From positions 200,189 through 264,188 of the forward strand of contig JAHDBC010000001.1 of the NCBI GenBank assembly GCA_020630595.1: DNA of 64,000 nt. Reading direction: 5' to 3'. Below, piece by piece: positions 52,313-61,784 of the stretch. How positions within the stretch are numbered: the first letter of the stretch is position 1; the number at the start of each line of letters is the position of its first letter. A program made the position numbers and the translations under genes. The notes under the pieces were generated by a model. That model worked only from the letters and a program-made list of their open reading frames with translations, ran no database searches and was not told where the DNA came from. The DNA is from Planktomarina sp. (GTDB taxonomy: Bacteria > Pseudomonadota > Alphaproteobacteria > Rhodobacterales > Rhodobacteraceae).

Positions 52313-53109
52313 AAACGTTGGTTGTCATTCCGGCGCGGTACGCCAGCACCCGTTATCCCGGCAAACCCCTTGTCGCGCTGACCGGGGCAACAGGCGAAAA
52401 AAAGACGCTGATCCGCAGATCGTGGGATGCAGCGATGGCAGCCCAACGGCCAGACCGGGTTGTTGTTGCAACTGACGATGATCGAATTGTCGCTGAAGCC
52501 GAAACATTTGGTGCGGAAGTTGTCCGCACGTCGTCCGCATGTCGCAATGGCACCGAACGCTGCGCAGAGGCATTGGCGAATCTGGGCGAAGATTTCGATA
52601 TTGTTGTGAATCTGCAAGGCGACGCCCCGTTAACCCCAAGTTGGTTTGTGGATAACTTGGTGGATGGGTTGAAATCTGATCCGTCAAAAATGGTCGCAAC
52701 GCCGGTTCTGCGATGCGATGGGCGCGCGCTAAACGGGTTTCTGGAAGATCGGCGTGCAGGGCGCGTAGGGGGAACAACGGCTGTTTTTGGAAACAATCAG
52801 CAAGCACTCTATTTTTCGAAAGAGGTTATTCCCTTTGTCAGCAAAACGTATGCGGATGCTGATGAAACCCCCGTTTTTCACCACGTAGGCGTTTATGCCT
52901 ATCGGCCCGAAGCGTTGAACGACTACATGTCGTGGGCGCCGGGTCAGGCCGAAGAACTGGAAGGTCTGGAACAACTGCGGTTTCTGGAAAACGGCTGTCC
53001 TGTAAAATGCGTTGAAGTGGATGGCAAAGGCCGCGCGTTTTGGGAACTGAACAACCCAGAAGATGTTGATCGGATTGAAAAAATTCTGAAAGAACTGGGT
53101 ACGGCGTGA
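52309..53109 (+). CDS. kdsB: 3-deoxy-manno-octulosonate cytidylyltransferase-like protein
   Basis: The enzyme activates Kdo to CMP-Kdo for LPS or capsule synthesis. The 266-residue product shows IPARYASTRYPGKPL (residues 7-21), VVVATDDDRI, NGTER and NLQGDAP, and ends with a typical NNPEDVDRIEKIL. It is about 15 residues longer than E. coli KdsB. The ATG overlaps the cysQ stop; the stop overlaps the next start by GTGA. A related sugar-acid cytidylyltransferase remains possible. Kdo-linked capsules use a second copy of this enzyme (KpsU), which fits the neighbours. Confidence 0.85.
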   Translation: MKTLVVIPARYASTRYPGKPLVALTGATGEKKTLIRRSWDAAMAAQRPDRVVVATDDDRIVAEAETFGAEVVRTSSACRNGTERCAEALANLGEDFDIVVNLQGDAPLTPSWFVDNLVDGLKSDPSKMVATPVLRCDGRALNGFLEDRRAGRVGGTTAVFGNNQQALYFSKEVIPFVSKTYADADETPVFHHVGVYAYRPEALNDYMSWAPGQAEELEGLEQLRFLENGCPVKCVEVDGKGRAFWELNNPEDVDRIEKILKELGTA

Positions 53110-54236
53110 CCGCGCTTCGCGTCAGCGTTGTCATTGTCAGCCAAGGGCGGCCTGATGATTTGGGGCTTTGCCTGACATCCCTGCACCAACAGCTGGATGC
53201 GCCACCGTTCGAAATAATTGTGGTCGGGGATGATTCGGCCCTTCGCGTGGTCGAAAACCACGCTGTTGGTTCGGTTGCGAAAACCCAGTTGGATTTGACG
53301 ACCAACATTTCGGTTCTGCGAAACAGGGGCATCGCAATTGCCGCTGGTGACATCATTGCGTTCATCGATGATGATGCGGTTGCCTTGCCCAATTGGCTGC
53401 GCAACCTGACCCGCCCGTTCCAAGACCCTGATGTTCAGGCGGCCGGTGGATATGTTCGAAACCCTGATGGCGTGACGTACCAATGGAAACGGCGCAAGGT
53501 TCTGCCAAACGGCCAATGTGCGGCGGTGCAAGATGCGGCAACAGGGCAAGTGATCAAGCTGGAAGGCACCAATATGGCGGTGCGTGCCAGTTGGTTCGCT
53601 GCAAACGGTGGGTTCGACCGCGCCTATGCGTTCTATTTGGATGAAACAGATTTATGCATGCGCCTGTCGGGTCGTGACGGAACGGTCAAGCTGGTCAACG
53701 ATGCTGATGTGATCCATGGATTTTCCGCAGGTCCCCGACGCCGGGCGGATCGTGTTCCATCCAGTTTGGCTGAAATTGGCGCAAGTCTGGCAGTTTTCAC
53801 AAGAAAATGGCACGCACAGGGTCAGCGGCAGGCGGCGTTCGATATTGAATACCACAATCAACGGCGACGGTTGCTGCGTTGGATGGTTGCGGGGCTGATT
53901 GAACCCCGCGGGGTCAGCGACCTTTTGGAAAGTTTGTCTTTGGGATGGGCGGCAGGCAATGCGCGGCCTGTGGACGACACCCAAATCACGGCCAGCCCGG
54001 TTCCTTTTCAGCCCATGGAAACGCGGTATTCAATCGATGATATTCAAACATTTCAGGGGCACCATGTGCGCCGCCGTCGCCTGATCAACGCTGCAAAGAC
54101 TGTAGCACGCCAAAACACCACACGATTGGTTTTAACATCACTTCTTTTTCGCACTGAAACCCTTCGCCTACATCCATCCGGCGTGTGGATTTTCCGGCGG
54201 CGGCGGCATTTTTCTGATCAGGAATATGAATTTTAA
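53106..54236 (+). CDS. Glycosyltransferase family 2
   Basis: A 376-residue inverting GT-A enzyme. The N-terminus VSVVIVSQGRPDDLGLCLTSL and the DDDAVALPNWL motif (DxD, about residue 88) identify GT2. The later GGFDRAYAFYLDETDLCMRLS carries the acceptor and base residues near residue 170. The C-terminal third is less conserved and may attach to a partner or membrane. The start GTG overlaps the kdsB-like gene. The donor and acceptor are unknown; the position suggests surface glycan synthesis. Confidence 0.85.
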   Translation: MTALRVSVVIVSQGRPDDLGLCLTSLHQQLDAPPFEIIVVGDDSALRVVENHAVGSVAKTQLDLTTNISVLRNRGIAIAAGDIIAFIDDDAVALPNWLRNLTRPFQDPDVQAAGGYVRNPDGVTYQWKRRKVLPNGQCAAVQDAATGQVIKLEGTNMAVRASWFAANGGFDRAYAFYLDETDLCMRLSGRDGTVKLVNDADVIHGFSAGPRRRADRVPSSLAEIGASLAVFTRKWHAQGQRQAAFDIEYHNQRRRLLRWMVAGLIEPRGVSDLLESLSLGWAAGNARPVDDTQITASPVPFQPMETRYSIDDIQTFQGHHVRRRRLINAAKTVARQNTTRLVLTSLLFRTETLRLHPSGVWIFRRRRHFSDQEYEF

Positions 54237-54311
54237 GGGAAAATCGACACAATTCTGCCAAGAGTGTCACGCATAACGAATGCAAAATAAAAGATGGCGA
54301 AGGACAGGCAT

Positions 54312-55205
54312 ATGAAGCGCAAGGTGACAAAGGCAATTTTTCCGGTTGCTGGACAGGGAACACGGTTTTTGCCGGCGACAAAGGCTGTTCCCAAAGAAAT
54401 CATGACGCTGGTGGATCGGCCGCTGATCCAATACGCCATCGATGAAGCGCGTGCCGCGGGCATCAAGGAATTTATCTTTGTGACGTCACGCGGAAAGTCT
54501 GCGCTGGAAGATTATTTTGATCACGCGCCCCAGCTGGAACAATCGCTGCGCAAAAAGGGTAAAACCGAACTTTTGGACACGCTGAAATCCACGAACATGG
54601 ACAGCGGCGCAATCGCGTACATCCGCCAACATCAGGCGCTGGGCCTTGGTCATGCAGTTTGGTGCGCGCGCAGATTGATCGCAAACGAACCCTTTGCTGT
54701 TATCCTGCCGGATGATGTGATCGCTGCTGAAAAGCCGTGTTTGCAGCAGATGGTCGAAGCCTATGAAGAAACAGGCGGCAGTATGGTTGCCGCCATGGAA
54801 GTGCCGCAGGACAAAACATCATCTTACGGTGTGCTTGATGTCAAAGATGACATGGGCAGTCTTGTATCGGTGAATGGCATGGTCGAAAAACCAGCCGCCG
54901 CTGACGCACCATCCAATCTGGCCGTGATCGGACGGTATATTCTTACGCCAACGGTCCTGCAGAACCTGAACAAGATGAAATCTGGGGCGGGTGGCGAAAT
55001 TCAGTTGACCGACGCAATCGCGCAAGAACTGACTGAAGGGCGTGATGTGTTTGGCATGCGGTTCCGTGGTCAGCGTTTTGACTGTGGATCAAAAGCGGGC
55101 TTTTTGCAGGCGACTGTGGCCTTTGGTTTGGCGCGTGATGACCTGCGCGATGAATTCATGGGTTTTCTTGACGAAATGTCAGCCTTGCGCGCAGCAGCGC
55201 AGTAA
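54312..55205 (+). CDS. galU: UTP-glucose-1-phosphate uridylyltransferase
   Basis: GalU makes UDP-glucose, a precursor for many surface glycans. The 297-residue protein has FPVAGQGTRFLPATKAVPKEIM (nucleotide-binding loop and catalytic Lys), QALGLGHAVWCAR, ILPDDVI and EKPAAADAPSNLAVIGRYIL. ATG at 54312 is behind AAGGA. It follows the GT2 gene by 75 bases and precedes the next glycosyltransferase by 14 bases, so the whole block from cysQ to the sulfotransferase could be one operon with perhaps an internal promoter here. Confidence 0.96.
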   Translation: MKRKVTKAIFPVAGQGTRFLPATKAVPKEIMTLVDRPLIQYAIDEARAAGIKEFIFVTSRGKSALEDYFDHAPQLEQSLRKKGKTELLDTLKSTNMDSGAIAYIRQHQALGLGHAVWCARRLIANEPFAVILPDDVIAAEKPCLQQMVEAYEETGGSMVAAMEVPQDKTSSYGVLDVKDDMGSLVSVNGMVEKPAAADAPSNLAVIGRYILTPTVLQNLNKMKSGAGGEIQLTDAIAQELTEGRDVFGMRFRGQRFDCGSKAGFLQATVAFGLARDDLRDEFMGFLDEMSALRAAAQ

Positions 55206-55219
55206 TTCAAAGCTGGGAC

Positions 55220-56404
55220 ATGGTAGAACATGTCCCCCGTTGCCTTGATTTGACCCGCTTGTCACGGCGTGCTGGTCGCACACTGACTGGCGTTGACCGG
55301 GTTGAGCTGGCGTATCTGAAACGGCTTTTGAAGACATCTGATGCAATTTTCGGGTTGGTGCGTACCCGATTGGGCTTTTTGTTGCTGGATCGGTCCGGGA
55401 TGGCGCTGTTCGATCAGTTGTTGACCACGGGCGCCTGGGCACGGGCAAGTTTTCTGGCACGTGTCATCTGGCATGATCCCGTCCGCCGTAACGTCGAAGC
55501 AAGCCTGCGAAAACTCGCGATTGCACGGTGCAGTCCCCGGGGGTTGCGCACAATGTTGCGGCAGAACCTTCCAACCGGGGTTCACTATCTGAACACGGCA
55601 CATTCCAACCTGAACCATCAAGTGTTGGCGGCATTCGCCGGCCTGCCCAAAGCACGGATTGGGGTGTTTTTGCACGACACCATCCCGCTGGATTACCCCC
55701 AATACCAACGGGTCGAAACGCCACAAGCGTTCCGCAAACAGATCAAGGCCGTTTCTGGTCTGGCGGATCTGGTGATCGTGAATTCTGACCAAACGGCGCA
55801 GGATGTGGCACGTCATTTGTCAGCATTTGGGCATGTTCCACCGATCATTTCAGCCCATCTGGGCTACGACGCCGCCCCCGAAGATTCGACGATGTCATTG
55901 CCAGATCGGCCCTATTTCGTCGCGCTTGGCACGATTGAACCGCGCAAAAACCACGATCTATTGTTGCGAATTTGGAGCCAATTTTCAGACGATCCTGATG
56001 CGCCGACGCTTGTCATCTGTGGCAATCGCGGCTGGCGCAATGAAGATGTGTTCAAAAAACTGGATCGCGGCGTGCCCCATGTGGTCGAACACAATGGCCT
56101 GTCAGACGGGCAGATCATGACACTTATGAAAGGTGCGCGGGCCCTGCTGATGCCAAGCTTTGCGGAAGGATACGGCCTGCCGGTGGTAGAGGCAGCGGCG
56201 ATCGGTTGCCCGATAGTGGCGACTGATCTTCCTGTCTATCGGGAAGTTGTGGGTGATATTCCCGTTTACGTGGACCCAAATGATGCCTATCAGTGGATAA
56301 GTGCGATCAAAACACTGATGCTAGCGCGTTCGGGGTTGCCAGCCACAGCATTTAGCCCCCCCACATGGGACGCGCATTTCAGCGAGGTGTTAAGACGAAT
56401 TTGA
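55220..56404 (+). CDS. Glycosyltransferase, GT4-like
   Basis: A 394-residue retaining GT-B enzyme. The C-terminal donor domain contains LGTIEPRKNHDLLL (about residue 236), LVICGNRGWRNEDV and the EX7E-type SFAEGYGLPVVEAAAIGCPIVATD (about 312-335). The N-terminal domain has FLHDTIPLDYPQY and VNSDQTAQDVARHL, as in mannosyl- and rhamnosyltransferases of EPS clusters. The ATG follows GGGA by six bases. The specific sugar is unknown. Confidence 0.87.
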   Translation: MVEHVPRCLDLTRLSRRAGRTLTGVDRVELAYLKRLLKTSDAIFGLVRTRLGFLLLDRSGMALFDQLLTTGAWARASFLARVIWHDPVRRNVEASLRKLAIARCSPRGLRTMLRQNLPTGVHYLNTAHSNLNHQVLAAFAGLPKARIGVFLHDTIPLDYPQYQRVETPQAFRKQIKAVSGLADLVIVNSDQTAQDVARHLSAFGHVPPIISAHLGYDAAPEDSTMSLPDRPYFVALGTIEPRKNHDLLLRIWSQFSDDPDAPTLVICGNRGWRNEDVFKKLDRGVPHVVEHNGLSDGQIMTLMKGARALLMPSFAEGYGLPVVEAAAIGCPIVATDLPVYREVVGDIPVYVDPNDAYQWISAIKTLMLARSGLPATAFSPPTWDAHFSEVLRRI

Positions 56405-56445
56405 GTATATTGGTCTACCAAAGGCCAAAGTAAGAAAGGTGTCGC

Positions 56446-57456
56446 GTGGGGGTATTGCGATCATATCAGCTTAGGTTGCGCCGAAAACGATGGCGTATCC
56501 GGGCCTATCGCAAATCGCGCGAACTTAGGTGCGTGGTAAATCGCGCCCAAGGGGTGCACCCAAACGCACTTTTGGTGTTCAGCACACAGCGCAACGAAAT
56601 GGTGCGGCTGCCGTATTTTCTGGAATACTATCGCAAGATGGGTGTCGATCATTTCTTTTTGGTGGACAATGATAGCACCGATGGGTCGGCCCAATATCTG
56701 GCGGCGCAGCCTGATGTCACGCTTTATGCGACGCGCGGATCATACAAACGATCGCGCTTTGGTGTGGATTGGTTGAATTACCTTCAGATCAAATTCGGGC
56801 ATGGACACTGGTGTTTGACCGTCGATCCAGATGAATTTTTTGTTTATCCGTTCTGCGACACACGCCCGTTGCGGGCCCTGACAGATTGGCTGGATGCATC
56901 TTCGATCAAGTCGTTTAGCGCGATGTTGTTGGATATGTATCCGAAAGGGCCGATCAATTCTGTCACCTATGAAGCGGGTGAAAACCCGATTTCCTTGGCC
57001 AACTGGTTTGACAGTGGAAATTACACAATCAAGAAAAACCCACTTTTCGGAAACCTGTGGATTCAGGGGGGGCCACGCGCGCGCGTCTTTTTCCCCGACA
57101 AGCCGGCTGCCGCGCCAGCATTGAACAAAATCCCGCTGGTGAAATGGGACAAGTCTTATGTTTACGCCAGTTCGACACACAATCTTTTGCCGCGCGGCTT
57201 GAACCTTGTTTATGATTCTTGGGGTGGCGAAAAAGCGTCAGGTATTTTGTTGCACACAAAGTTCCTGTCGACGTTTGAAGAAAAAGCACGCGAAGAACTG
57301 ACCCGCAAGCAGCATTATGCAGGCAGTCTGGAATATCAGGCCTATGCCGATGGGTTGGATAAGAACCCTGATTTGTGGTGCAAATGGTCCGAAAAATACA
57401 TCAACTGGCGACAGCTTGAAATTCTGGGTCTGATGTCAAAAGGGAACTGGGCATGA
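56446..57456 (+). CDS. Glycosyltransferase family 2-like (Glyco_tranf_2_4 type)
   Basis: A 336-residue GT-A protein. FSTQRNEMVRLPYFLEYYRK (about residues 45-64), FFLVDNDSTDGSAQYL and the metal-binding LTVDPDEFFVYPF (DxD, about 126) mark it as a family 2-type transferase of the group often found in marine alphaproteobacterial EPS loci. The N-terminus is unusually Arg-rich (residues 5-27) and could bind phospholipid or nucleic acid. The start is GTG. The stop overlaps the next gene by ATGA. Confidence 0.82.
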   Translation: MGVLRSYQLRLRRKRWRIRAYRKSRELRCVVNRAQGVHPNALLVFSTQRNEMVRLPYFLEYYRKMGVDHFFLVDNDSTDGSAQYLAAQPDVTLYATRGSYKRSRFGVDWLNYLQIKFGHGHWCLTVDPDEFFVYPFCDTRPLRALTDWLDASSIKSFSAMLLDMYPKGPINSVTYEAGENPISLANWFDSGNYTIKKNPLFGNLWIQGGPRARVFFPDKPAAAPALNKIPLVKWDKSYVYASSTHNLLPRGLNLVYDSWGGEKASGILLHTKFLSTFEEKAREELTRKQHYAGSLEYQAYADGLDKNPDLWCKWSEKYINWRQLEILGLMSKGNWA

Positions 57457-59153
57457 CGGTCGGTATTGTCATGTTGGCCCACAGTGATTTGGATCGCGTC
57501 GAACAGATCGCGCGCCATTGGGTGGCTGGTGGGTGCCCAGTGGTCATTCATCTGGACAAAAAGGTTCCAAAAGACGCGGTCGCCGCGTTTCGTGATTCAC
57601 TATCTGATGTTGCTGATATTCGCCTGTCCAAGCGGCACAAATGTGAATGGGGCATGTGGGGTTTGGTTGCGGCAACACAAGACGCATCAGAACTGATGCT
57701 GTCGGAATTCCCACAGGTGCGGCATGTCTTTCTAAGTTCGGGCGCTTGCGTGCCTTTGCGCCCGGTGCAGGAATTGGTTGATTATCTGGATGCAAATCCA
57801 GACACGGATTTTATCGAAAGTGCGACAACATCCGAAGTATCGTGGGCTGTGGATGGGCTGGAAAAAGAACGCTTTACCCTGCGGTTCCCGTTTTCGTGGC
57901 GCACCCAGCGCCGTTTGTTTGATCGTTATGTGGAATTTCAGCGGAAATTGGGCATTAAGCGAAAGGTCCCCGCTGGTCTAACGCCCCATATCGGGTCGCA
58001 ATGGTGGTGTCTGACCCGGCAAACGCTGTCTGCCATTTTGCAAGATCCCCTGCGGGCAAGCTACGACCGGTATTTCCGCCGCGTCTGGATCCCAGACGAA
58101 AGCTATTTTCAGACCCTGGCACGGATCAGCAGCCGCAAGATCCAAAGCCGATCCCTGACCCTTTCGAAATTCGATTTTCAGGGAAAGCCGCATATTTTCT
58201 ATGATGATCATCTGCAGCTTTTGCGGCGGTCTGATTGTTTTGTGGCGCGGAAAATCTGGCCACGTGCTGATCGCCTGTTTGATGCGTTTTTGCGGACACC
58301 GGAATCTGCGTTGAAACAGGCGGAACCCCAGCCCAGCAAAATCGATCGTCTGTTTTCCCGTGCCACGGATCGCAGAACGCGGGGCCGGCCCGGTTTGTCC
58401 ATGCAAAGCCGTTTCCCCAATGAAAGTTGGGAAAACGGCCTGACCGCGCATGCCTATACGGTGCTTGAAGGGTTCGATGATCTGTTCGAAGATTTTCAAC
58501 CATGGCTGCAGCGGCAAGTCACATCCACGGTTCACGGTCATTTGTTTGCCAAGGACCGCGCTGAATTTGCCGGGGGGGAAACCACCTATCGGGGCGGGTT
58601 GTCAGACAACGCGGTCTTGCGCGACTACAATCCCCACGCATTTTTGAAGAACCTGATGTGGAACACACGGGGGCAACATCAGTGTTTCTTTATGGGTCCC
58701 GGGGATGTGATGGACGACATCCATTGGGAATTGGTGAAAGATGCCAATGCAAACCTGTTCGTGATTTCAGGCGCTTGGCTGATTCAGCATTTTCGGTCGA
58801 ACCAGAACTTTGCGGATATTCGTGCGGATGCAGCGCTGCGTCAAAAACTGGAACGTGAACATCTGACGGCTTTGAAATCCCCCTTTGTGAAAGCAACGCA
58901 CAAGGTTTGGACAATGGCCGAATTTTTGGAGGCGCCCGTTGAAAACCTTCGCATTGTGTTGGACGCGCTTGAACCGGGCTTGGGTCAAGGGTTGACCGAC
59001 ACCCCCAAGCTGACGGATTTGACGGGGTTCGGAACATTTGTGCGTACGTTGAAAAATCAGGGGATGCACCCGTATTTGCTGGGGGACTTTGACGAAGGGT
59101 ACGACCAGCCGCGCCAAAATGCAGAAACACGTAAACCATACCTGGTGCGATAG
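57453..59153 (+). CDS. Core-2/I-branching-type beta-1,6-N-acetylglucosaminyltransferase with C-terminal domain of unknown function
   Basis: A 566-residue protein. The first 270 residues match the GT14 branching-enzyme fold, with GIVMLAHSDLDRVEQIARHW, VFLSSGACVPLRPVQELVDYL and GSQWWCLTRQTL. The rest (about 300-566) is a separate domain (HLFAKDRAEFAGG, FMGPGDVMDDIHWELV) that I recognise only as a conserved domain of unknown function attached to GT14 enzymes in Rhodobacteraceae; it contains a possible DxD-like segment at MDDIHW. It overlaps the upstream transferase and precedes the sulfotransferase by three bases. Confidence 0.83.
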   Translation: MTVGIVMLAHSDLDRVEQIARHWVAGGCPVVIHLDKKVPKDAVAAFRDSLSDVADIRLSKRHKCEWGMWGLVAATQDASELMLSEFPQVRHVFLSSGACVPLRPVQELVDYLDANPDTDFIESATTSEVSWAVDGLEKERFTLRFPFSWRTQRRLFDRYVEFQRKLGIKRKVPAGLTPHIGSQWWCLTRQTLSAILQDPLRASYDRYFRRVWIPDESYFQTLARISSRKIQSRSLTLSKFDFQGKPHIFYDDHLQLLRRSDCFVARKIWPRADRLFDAFLRTPESALKQAEPQPSKIDRLFSRATDRRTRGRPGLSMQSRFPNESWENGLTAHAYTVLEGFDDLFEDFQPWLQRQVTSTVHGHLFAKDRAEFAGGETTYRGGLSDNAVLRDYNPHAFLKNLMWNTRGQHQCFFMGPGDVMDDIHWELVKDANANLFVISGAWLIQHFRSNQNFADIRADAALRQKLEREHLTALKSPFVKATHKVWTMAEFLEAPVENLRIVLDALEPGLGQGLTDTPKLTDLTGFGTFVRTLKNQGMHPYLLGDFDEGYDQPRQNAETRKPYLVR

Positions 59154-59156
59154 ATT

Positions 59157-60584
59157 ATGGCCCAGTTCGACTATTTTGTGATCTTTGCTGAAATGCGAAC
59201 CGGATCAAATCTGCTGGAAGAAAATATCAACCAGTTTCCGGACATCACCTCGCACGGAGAGGTGTTTAACCCACATTTCATCGGATACCCCGTGAACGAA
59301 GATTTGTTTGGGGTCACACAGGCAGATCGCGAAGAAAATCCGCTTGCCGCGATTCAGGCGATACAGGCCAACACAGATGGGCTTGCCGGATTTCGCTTTT
59401 TTCATGACCATGACGCGCGTATTTTCGAACATTGCATTGATGATCCGCGCTGCGCGAAAATTATTCTGAATCGCAACCCGATCGACAGTTTCGTGTCTTG
59501 GAAAATCGCCTCTGCCACGGGTCAGTGGAAACTAACCAATGCGACACATCAAAAAGCGACGGCGATCGAATTCAACGCCGATGAATTCGAAGGGTTCATG
59601 CAAAATTGGCAGGATTTCCAAATCGCGATTTTGAACCGAATGCAAAAGTCAGGGCAAACAGCGTTCTACATCGCCTACGAAGATTTGCAGGACGTTGAAG
59701 TTCTGAACGGGATGGCAAAATTTCTGGGAAGTGGGCACAGGATCGAAGCGCTGTCCAAGCGTTTGAAAAAGCAAAACCCTGCGCCTTTGTCGGAAAAAGT
59801 GCAAAATTTCGAAGATATGGTTCAGTCCGTGGCACGGATGGATCGATTCAATCTGAACAGAACGCCAAATTTTGAACCGCGCCGCGGCGCAATGGTACCC
59901 CAATATGTGGCAGCAGCCCGCGCGCCGTTGCTGTATCTGCCCATCAAATGTGGGCCGACTGAATTAATTGAACAGTGGATGGCTGATCTGGATCATGTGA
60001 CCCCGGATGATCTGCGGCGCAATCTTTCCCAAAAGGATTTGCGTCAGTGGAAACGTCAAAACAAGGGCAATCGCAGTTTCACAGTGGTGCGTCACCCCGT
60101 GATGCGGGTCTATGATGCATTTTGTAAGCACATACTGGACACCGGACCGTTGTGTTATACCGAAGTGCGCAAAACGTTGCGCCGTGTTCACAACGTGCCT
60201 ATTCCGCAAGACCAGCCTGACGCCAGTTTCACGCCGAAAGATATGCGTGCTGCATTCGTCGCTTTTCTGACATTCCTGAAAGCCAATCTTTCGGGTCAGA
60301 CTGCACTGCGCGTTGATCCGGCCTGGGCCAGCCAAAGCCACGTGATACAGGGCTTCGCAGATTTCGCGCCACCGGACGTGATCGTTCGGGAAGAAGTTCT
60401 GGAAGATGAACTGGCATTTCTGGCCGCGCAGACCGGAACGCCTTATGCTGCGGTCAGGGATATGGCACCGGTTCACCCAATCGAATTATCGGAAATCTAT
60501 GACGGCCATGTCGAAGGTCTGGTGCGCGATGCATACCAGAAAGACTATTTGGCTTATGGGTTTGGTCCGCTGAACCGAATTTAA
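59157..60584 (+). CDS. Tandem sulfotransferase: two sulfotransferase-like domains in one protein
   Basis: A 475-residue protein with two sulfotransferase-like halves. The first (1-230) has the PAPS loop FAEMRTGSNLLEENIN (residues 10-25, as in NodH/Stf-type enzymes) and the 3'-phosphate motif ILNRNPIDSFVSWK (about 102-115). The second (about 250-475) has YLPIKCGPTELIEQW (about 260) and FTVVRHPVMRVYDAF (about 306), as in the Sulfotransfer_2 group. In the second loop the usual Lys-x-Gly-Ser/Thr pattern is altered (KCGPTE), so one half may be inactive. It ends the polysaccharide run and converges on ptsN with a four-base overlap. Confidence 0.85.
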   Translation: MAQFDYFVIFAEMRTGSNLLEENINQFPDITSHGEVFNPHFIGYPVNEDLFGVTQADREENPLAAIQAIQANTDGLAGFRFFHDHDARIFEHCIDDPRCAKIILNRNPIDSFVSWKIASATGQWKLTNATHQKATAIEFNADEFEGFMQNWQDFQIAILNRMQKSGQTAFYIAYEDLQDVEVLNGMAKFLGSGHRIEALSKRLKKQNPAPLSEKVQNFEDMVQSVARMDRFNLNRTPNFEPRRGAMVPQYVAAARAPLLYLPIKCGPTELIEQWMADLDHVTPDDLRRNLSQKDLRQWKRQNKGNRSFTVVRHPVMRVYDAFCKHILDTGPLCYTEVRKTLRRVHNVPIPQDQPDASFTPKDMRAAFVAFLTFLKANLSGQTALRVDPAWASQSHVIQGFADFAPPDVIVREEVLEDELAFLAAQTGTPYAAVRDMAPVHPIELSEIYDGHVEGLVRDAYQKDYLAYGFGPLNRI

Positions 60585-61048
60585 GCAGCGACTGATGTCG
60601 CAGCGCCGCCCAGAATGATTTCATACAGGATGCCAGTATCGGTATTGTTGCGCAGTTTTTCGCACACAGCCGGATCGCGCAACGTCCGCGACACAGTCGC
60701 CAACGCCTTCAAATGATCAACGCCACCGGCTGTTGGGCCGAACAGCGCAAAGACCAAATCCACGGGTTGGCGGTCGACGGCCGCAAATTCAATCGGCTTT
60801 TCCAATTTCGCGAAACAGCCAAAGATTGATTCTGTGCCTTCAAGGCGCGCATGGGGTAGGGCAACACCATGCCCTACACCCGTTGGTCCCAGCGTTTCGC
60901 GGTCCATCAGGGCCTGCGCAATCATATCCTGACGTTCCAAACTGGACGGGCAGGCCAGCGACGCAATCGCCTGAAACAAGCGTTTCTTGGACGTAACGCC
61001 GTGCAGCACCCGAACGTGTTCTGGGGATAAAATATTGCTCAGATCCAT
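60581..61048 (-). CDS. ptsN: Nitrogen-related PTS enzyme IIA
   Basis: A 155-residue phosphocarrier of the regulatory (non-sugar) PTS branch. The phospho-accepting His lies in GVALPHARL (about residue 64), with RETLGPTGVGHG just before it. The family acts in signalling of nitrogen, potassium and carbon status rather than sugar uptake. It follows hpf by 15 bases on the same strand, the conserved lptB-hpf-ptsN order. The usual rpoN gene is absent from this position. Confidence 0.95.
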   Translation of the reverse strand: MDLSNILSPEHVRVLHGVTSKKRLFQAIASLACPSSLERQDMIAQALMDRETLGPTGVGHGVALPHARLEGTESIFGCFAKLEKPIEFAAVDRQPVDLVFALFGPTAGGVDHLKALATVSRTLRDPAVCEKLRNNTDTGILYEIILGGAATSVAA

Positions 61049-61063
61049 GATATGATTTGGAAA

Positions 61064-61633
61064 TCAAACAGTTGGATCAATCCAACCTATGTTTCCGTCA
61101 TCCCTTTTGTACACAACGTTTACGTTCGCACTGGTTTCATTCTTAAAGACAAGCACCGGTGCACCAGCCAGTTCCATCTGCATAACAGCTTCACCAACAG
61201 AAAGTGCGGGGATTGAATGCTCCATCTCTGCGACAATCATCGGTTGAAGGCTTTCTGGTTCATTGTCGCCTTCGCGCGAGTCGTTGGCTAGGATATATGA
61301 TGCACCCGCAGAAAGTTCAACGGGATTTGCCCGGTCTTTGTGGTGGTCCTTGAGCCGGCGTTTATAGCGCCGCAGTTGCTTTTCCATCTTTTCCGCTGCT
61401 GCGTCGAATGCGGCGTAGATTTCATGTGCCTTTGCCCCGGCTTGTACGGTCAGGCCTGTCGACAAATGAACGGTCGCTTCACACAGGAATTCACTGGCTG
61501 ATTTTGAAAACGTGACATTCGCGTTCGTCGGTCGTTCAGCATATTTTTGAACAGCTTCACCAAGATTGTCTTTTACGTGAACCTGCAATGCGTCGCCGAT
61601 GTCAATTTGTTTGCCAGTGATTTGGTATTGCAT
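61064..61633 (-). CDS. hpf: Ribosome hibernation promoting factor, long form
   Basis: The protein joins 70S ribosomes into inactive dimers in stationary phase. At 189 residues it is the long form: an N-terminal HPF/YfiA domain (1-100, QITGKQIDIGDALQVHVKDN and EIYAAFDAAAEKMEKQLRRY) and a C-terminal dimerisation domain (about 130-189, EMEHSIPALSVGEAVMQMEL). A good ribosome-binding site (AAGGAG) precedes the ATG. The gene lies between lptB and ptsN. Confidence 0.95.
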   Translation of the reverse strand: MQYQITGKQIDIGDALQVHVKDNLGEAVQKYAERPTNANVTFSKSASEFLCEATVHLSTGLTVQAGAKAHEIYAAFDAAAEKMEKQLRRYKRRLKDHHKDRANPVELSAGASYILANDSREGDNEPESLQPMIVAEMEHSIPALSVGEAVMQMELAGAPVLVFKNETSANVNVVYKRDDGNIGWIDPTV

Positions 61634-61784
61634 GGAAACTCCTTTGTTTCGTTGTGTGGATCGAAAAGCCCGGATGTGCGGCTGAACATATCCAGCCGAT
61701 CAATCGGGTAACGCAATTTCGGAATGTGCGGTTTCATAAAATCCACGCTTCAAGTGGACTGATCTAACGACAAAGAGTCAAGCG

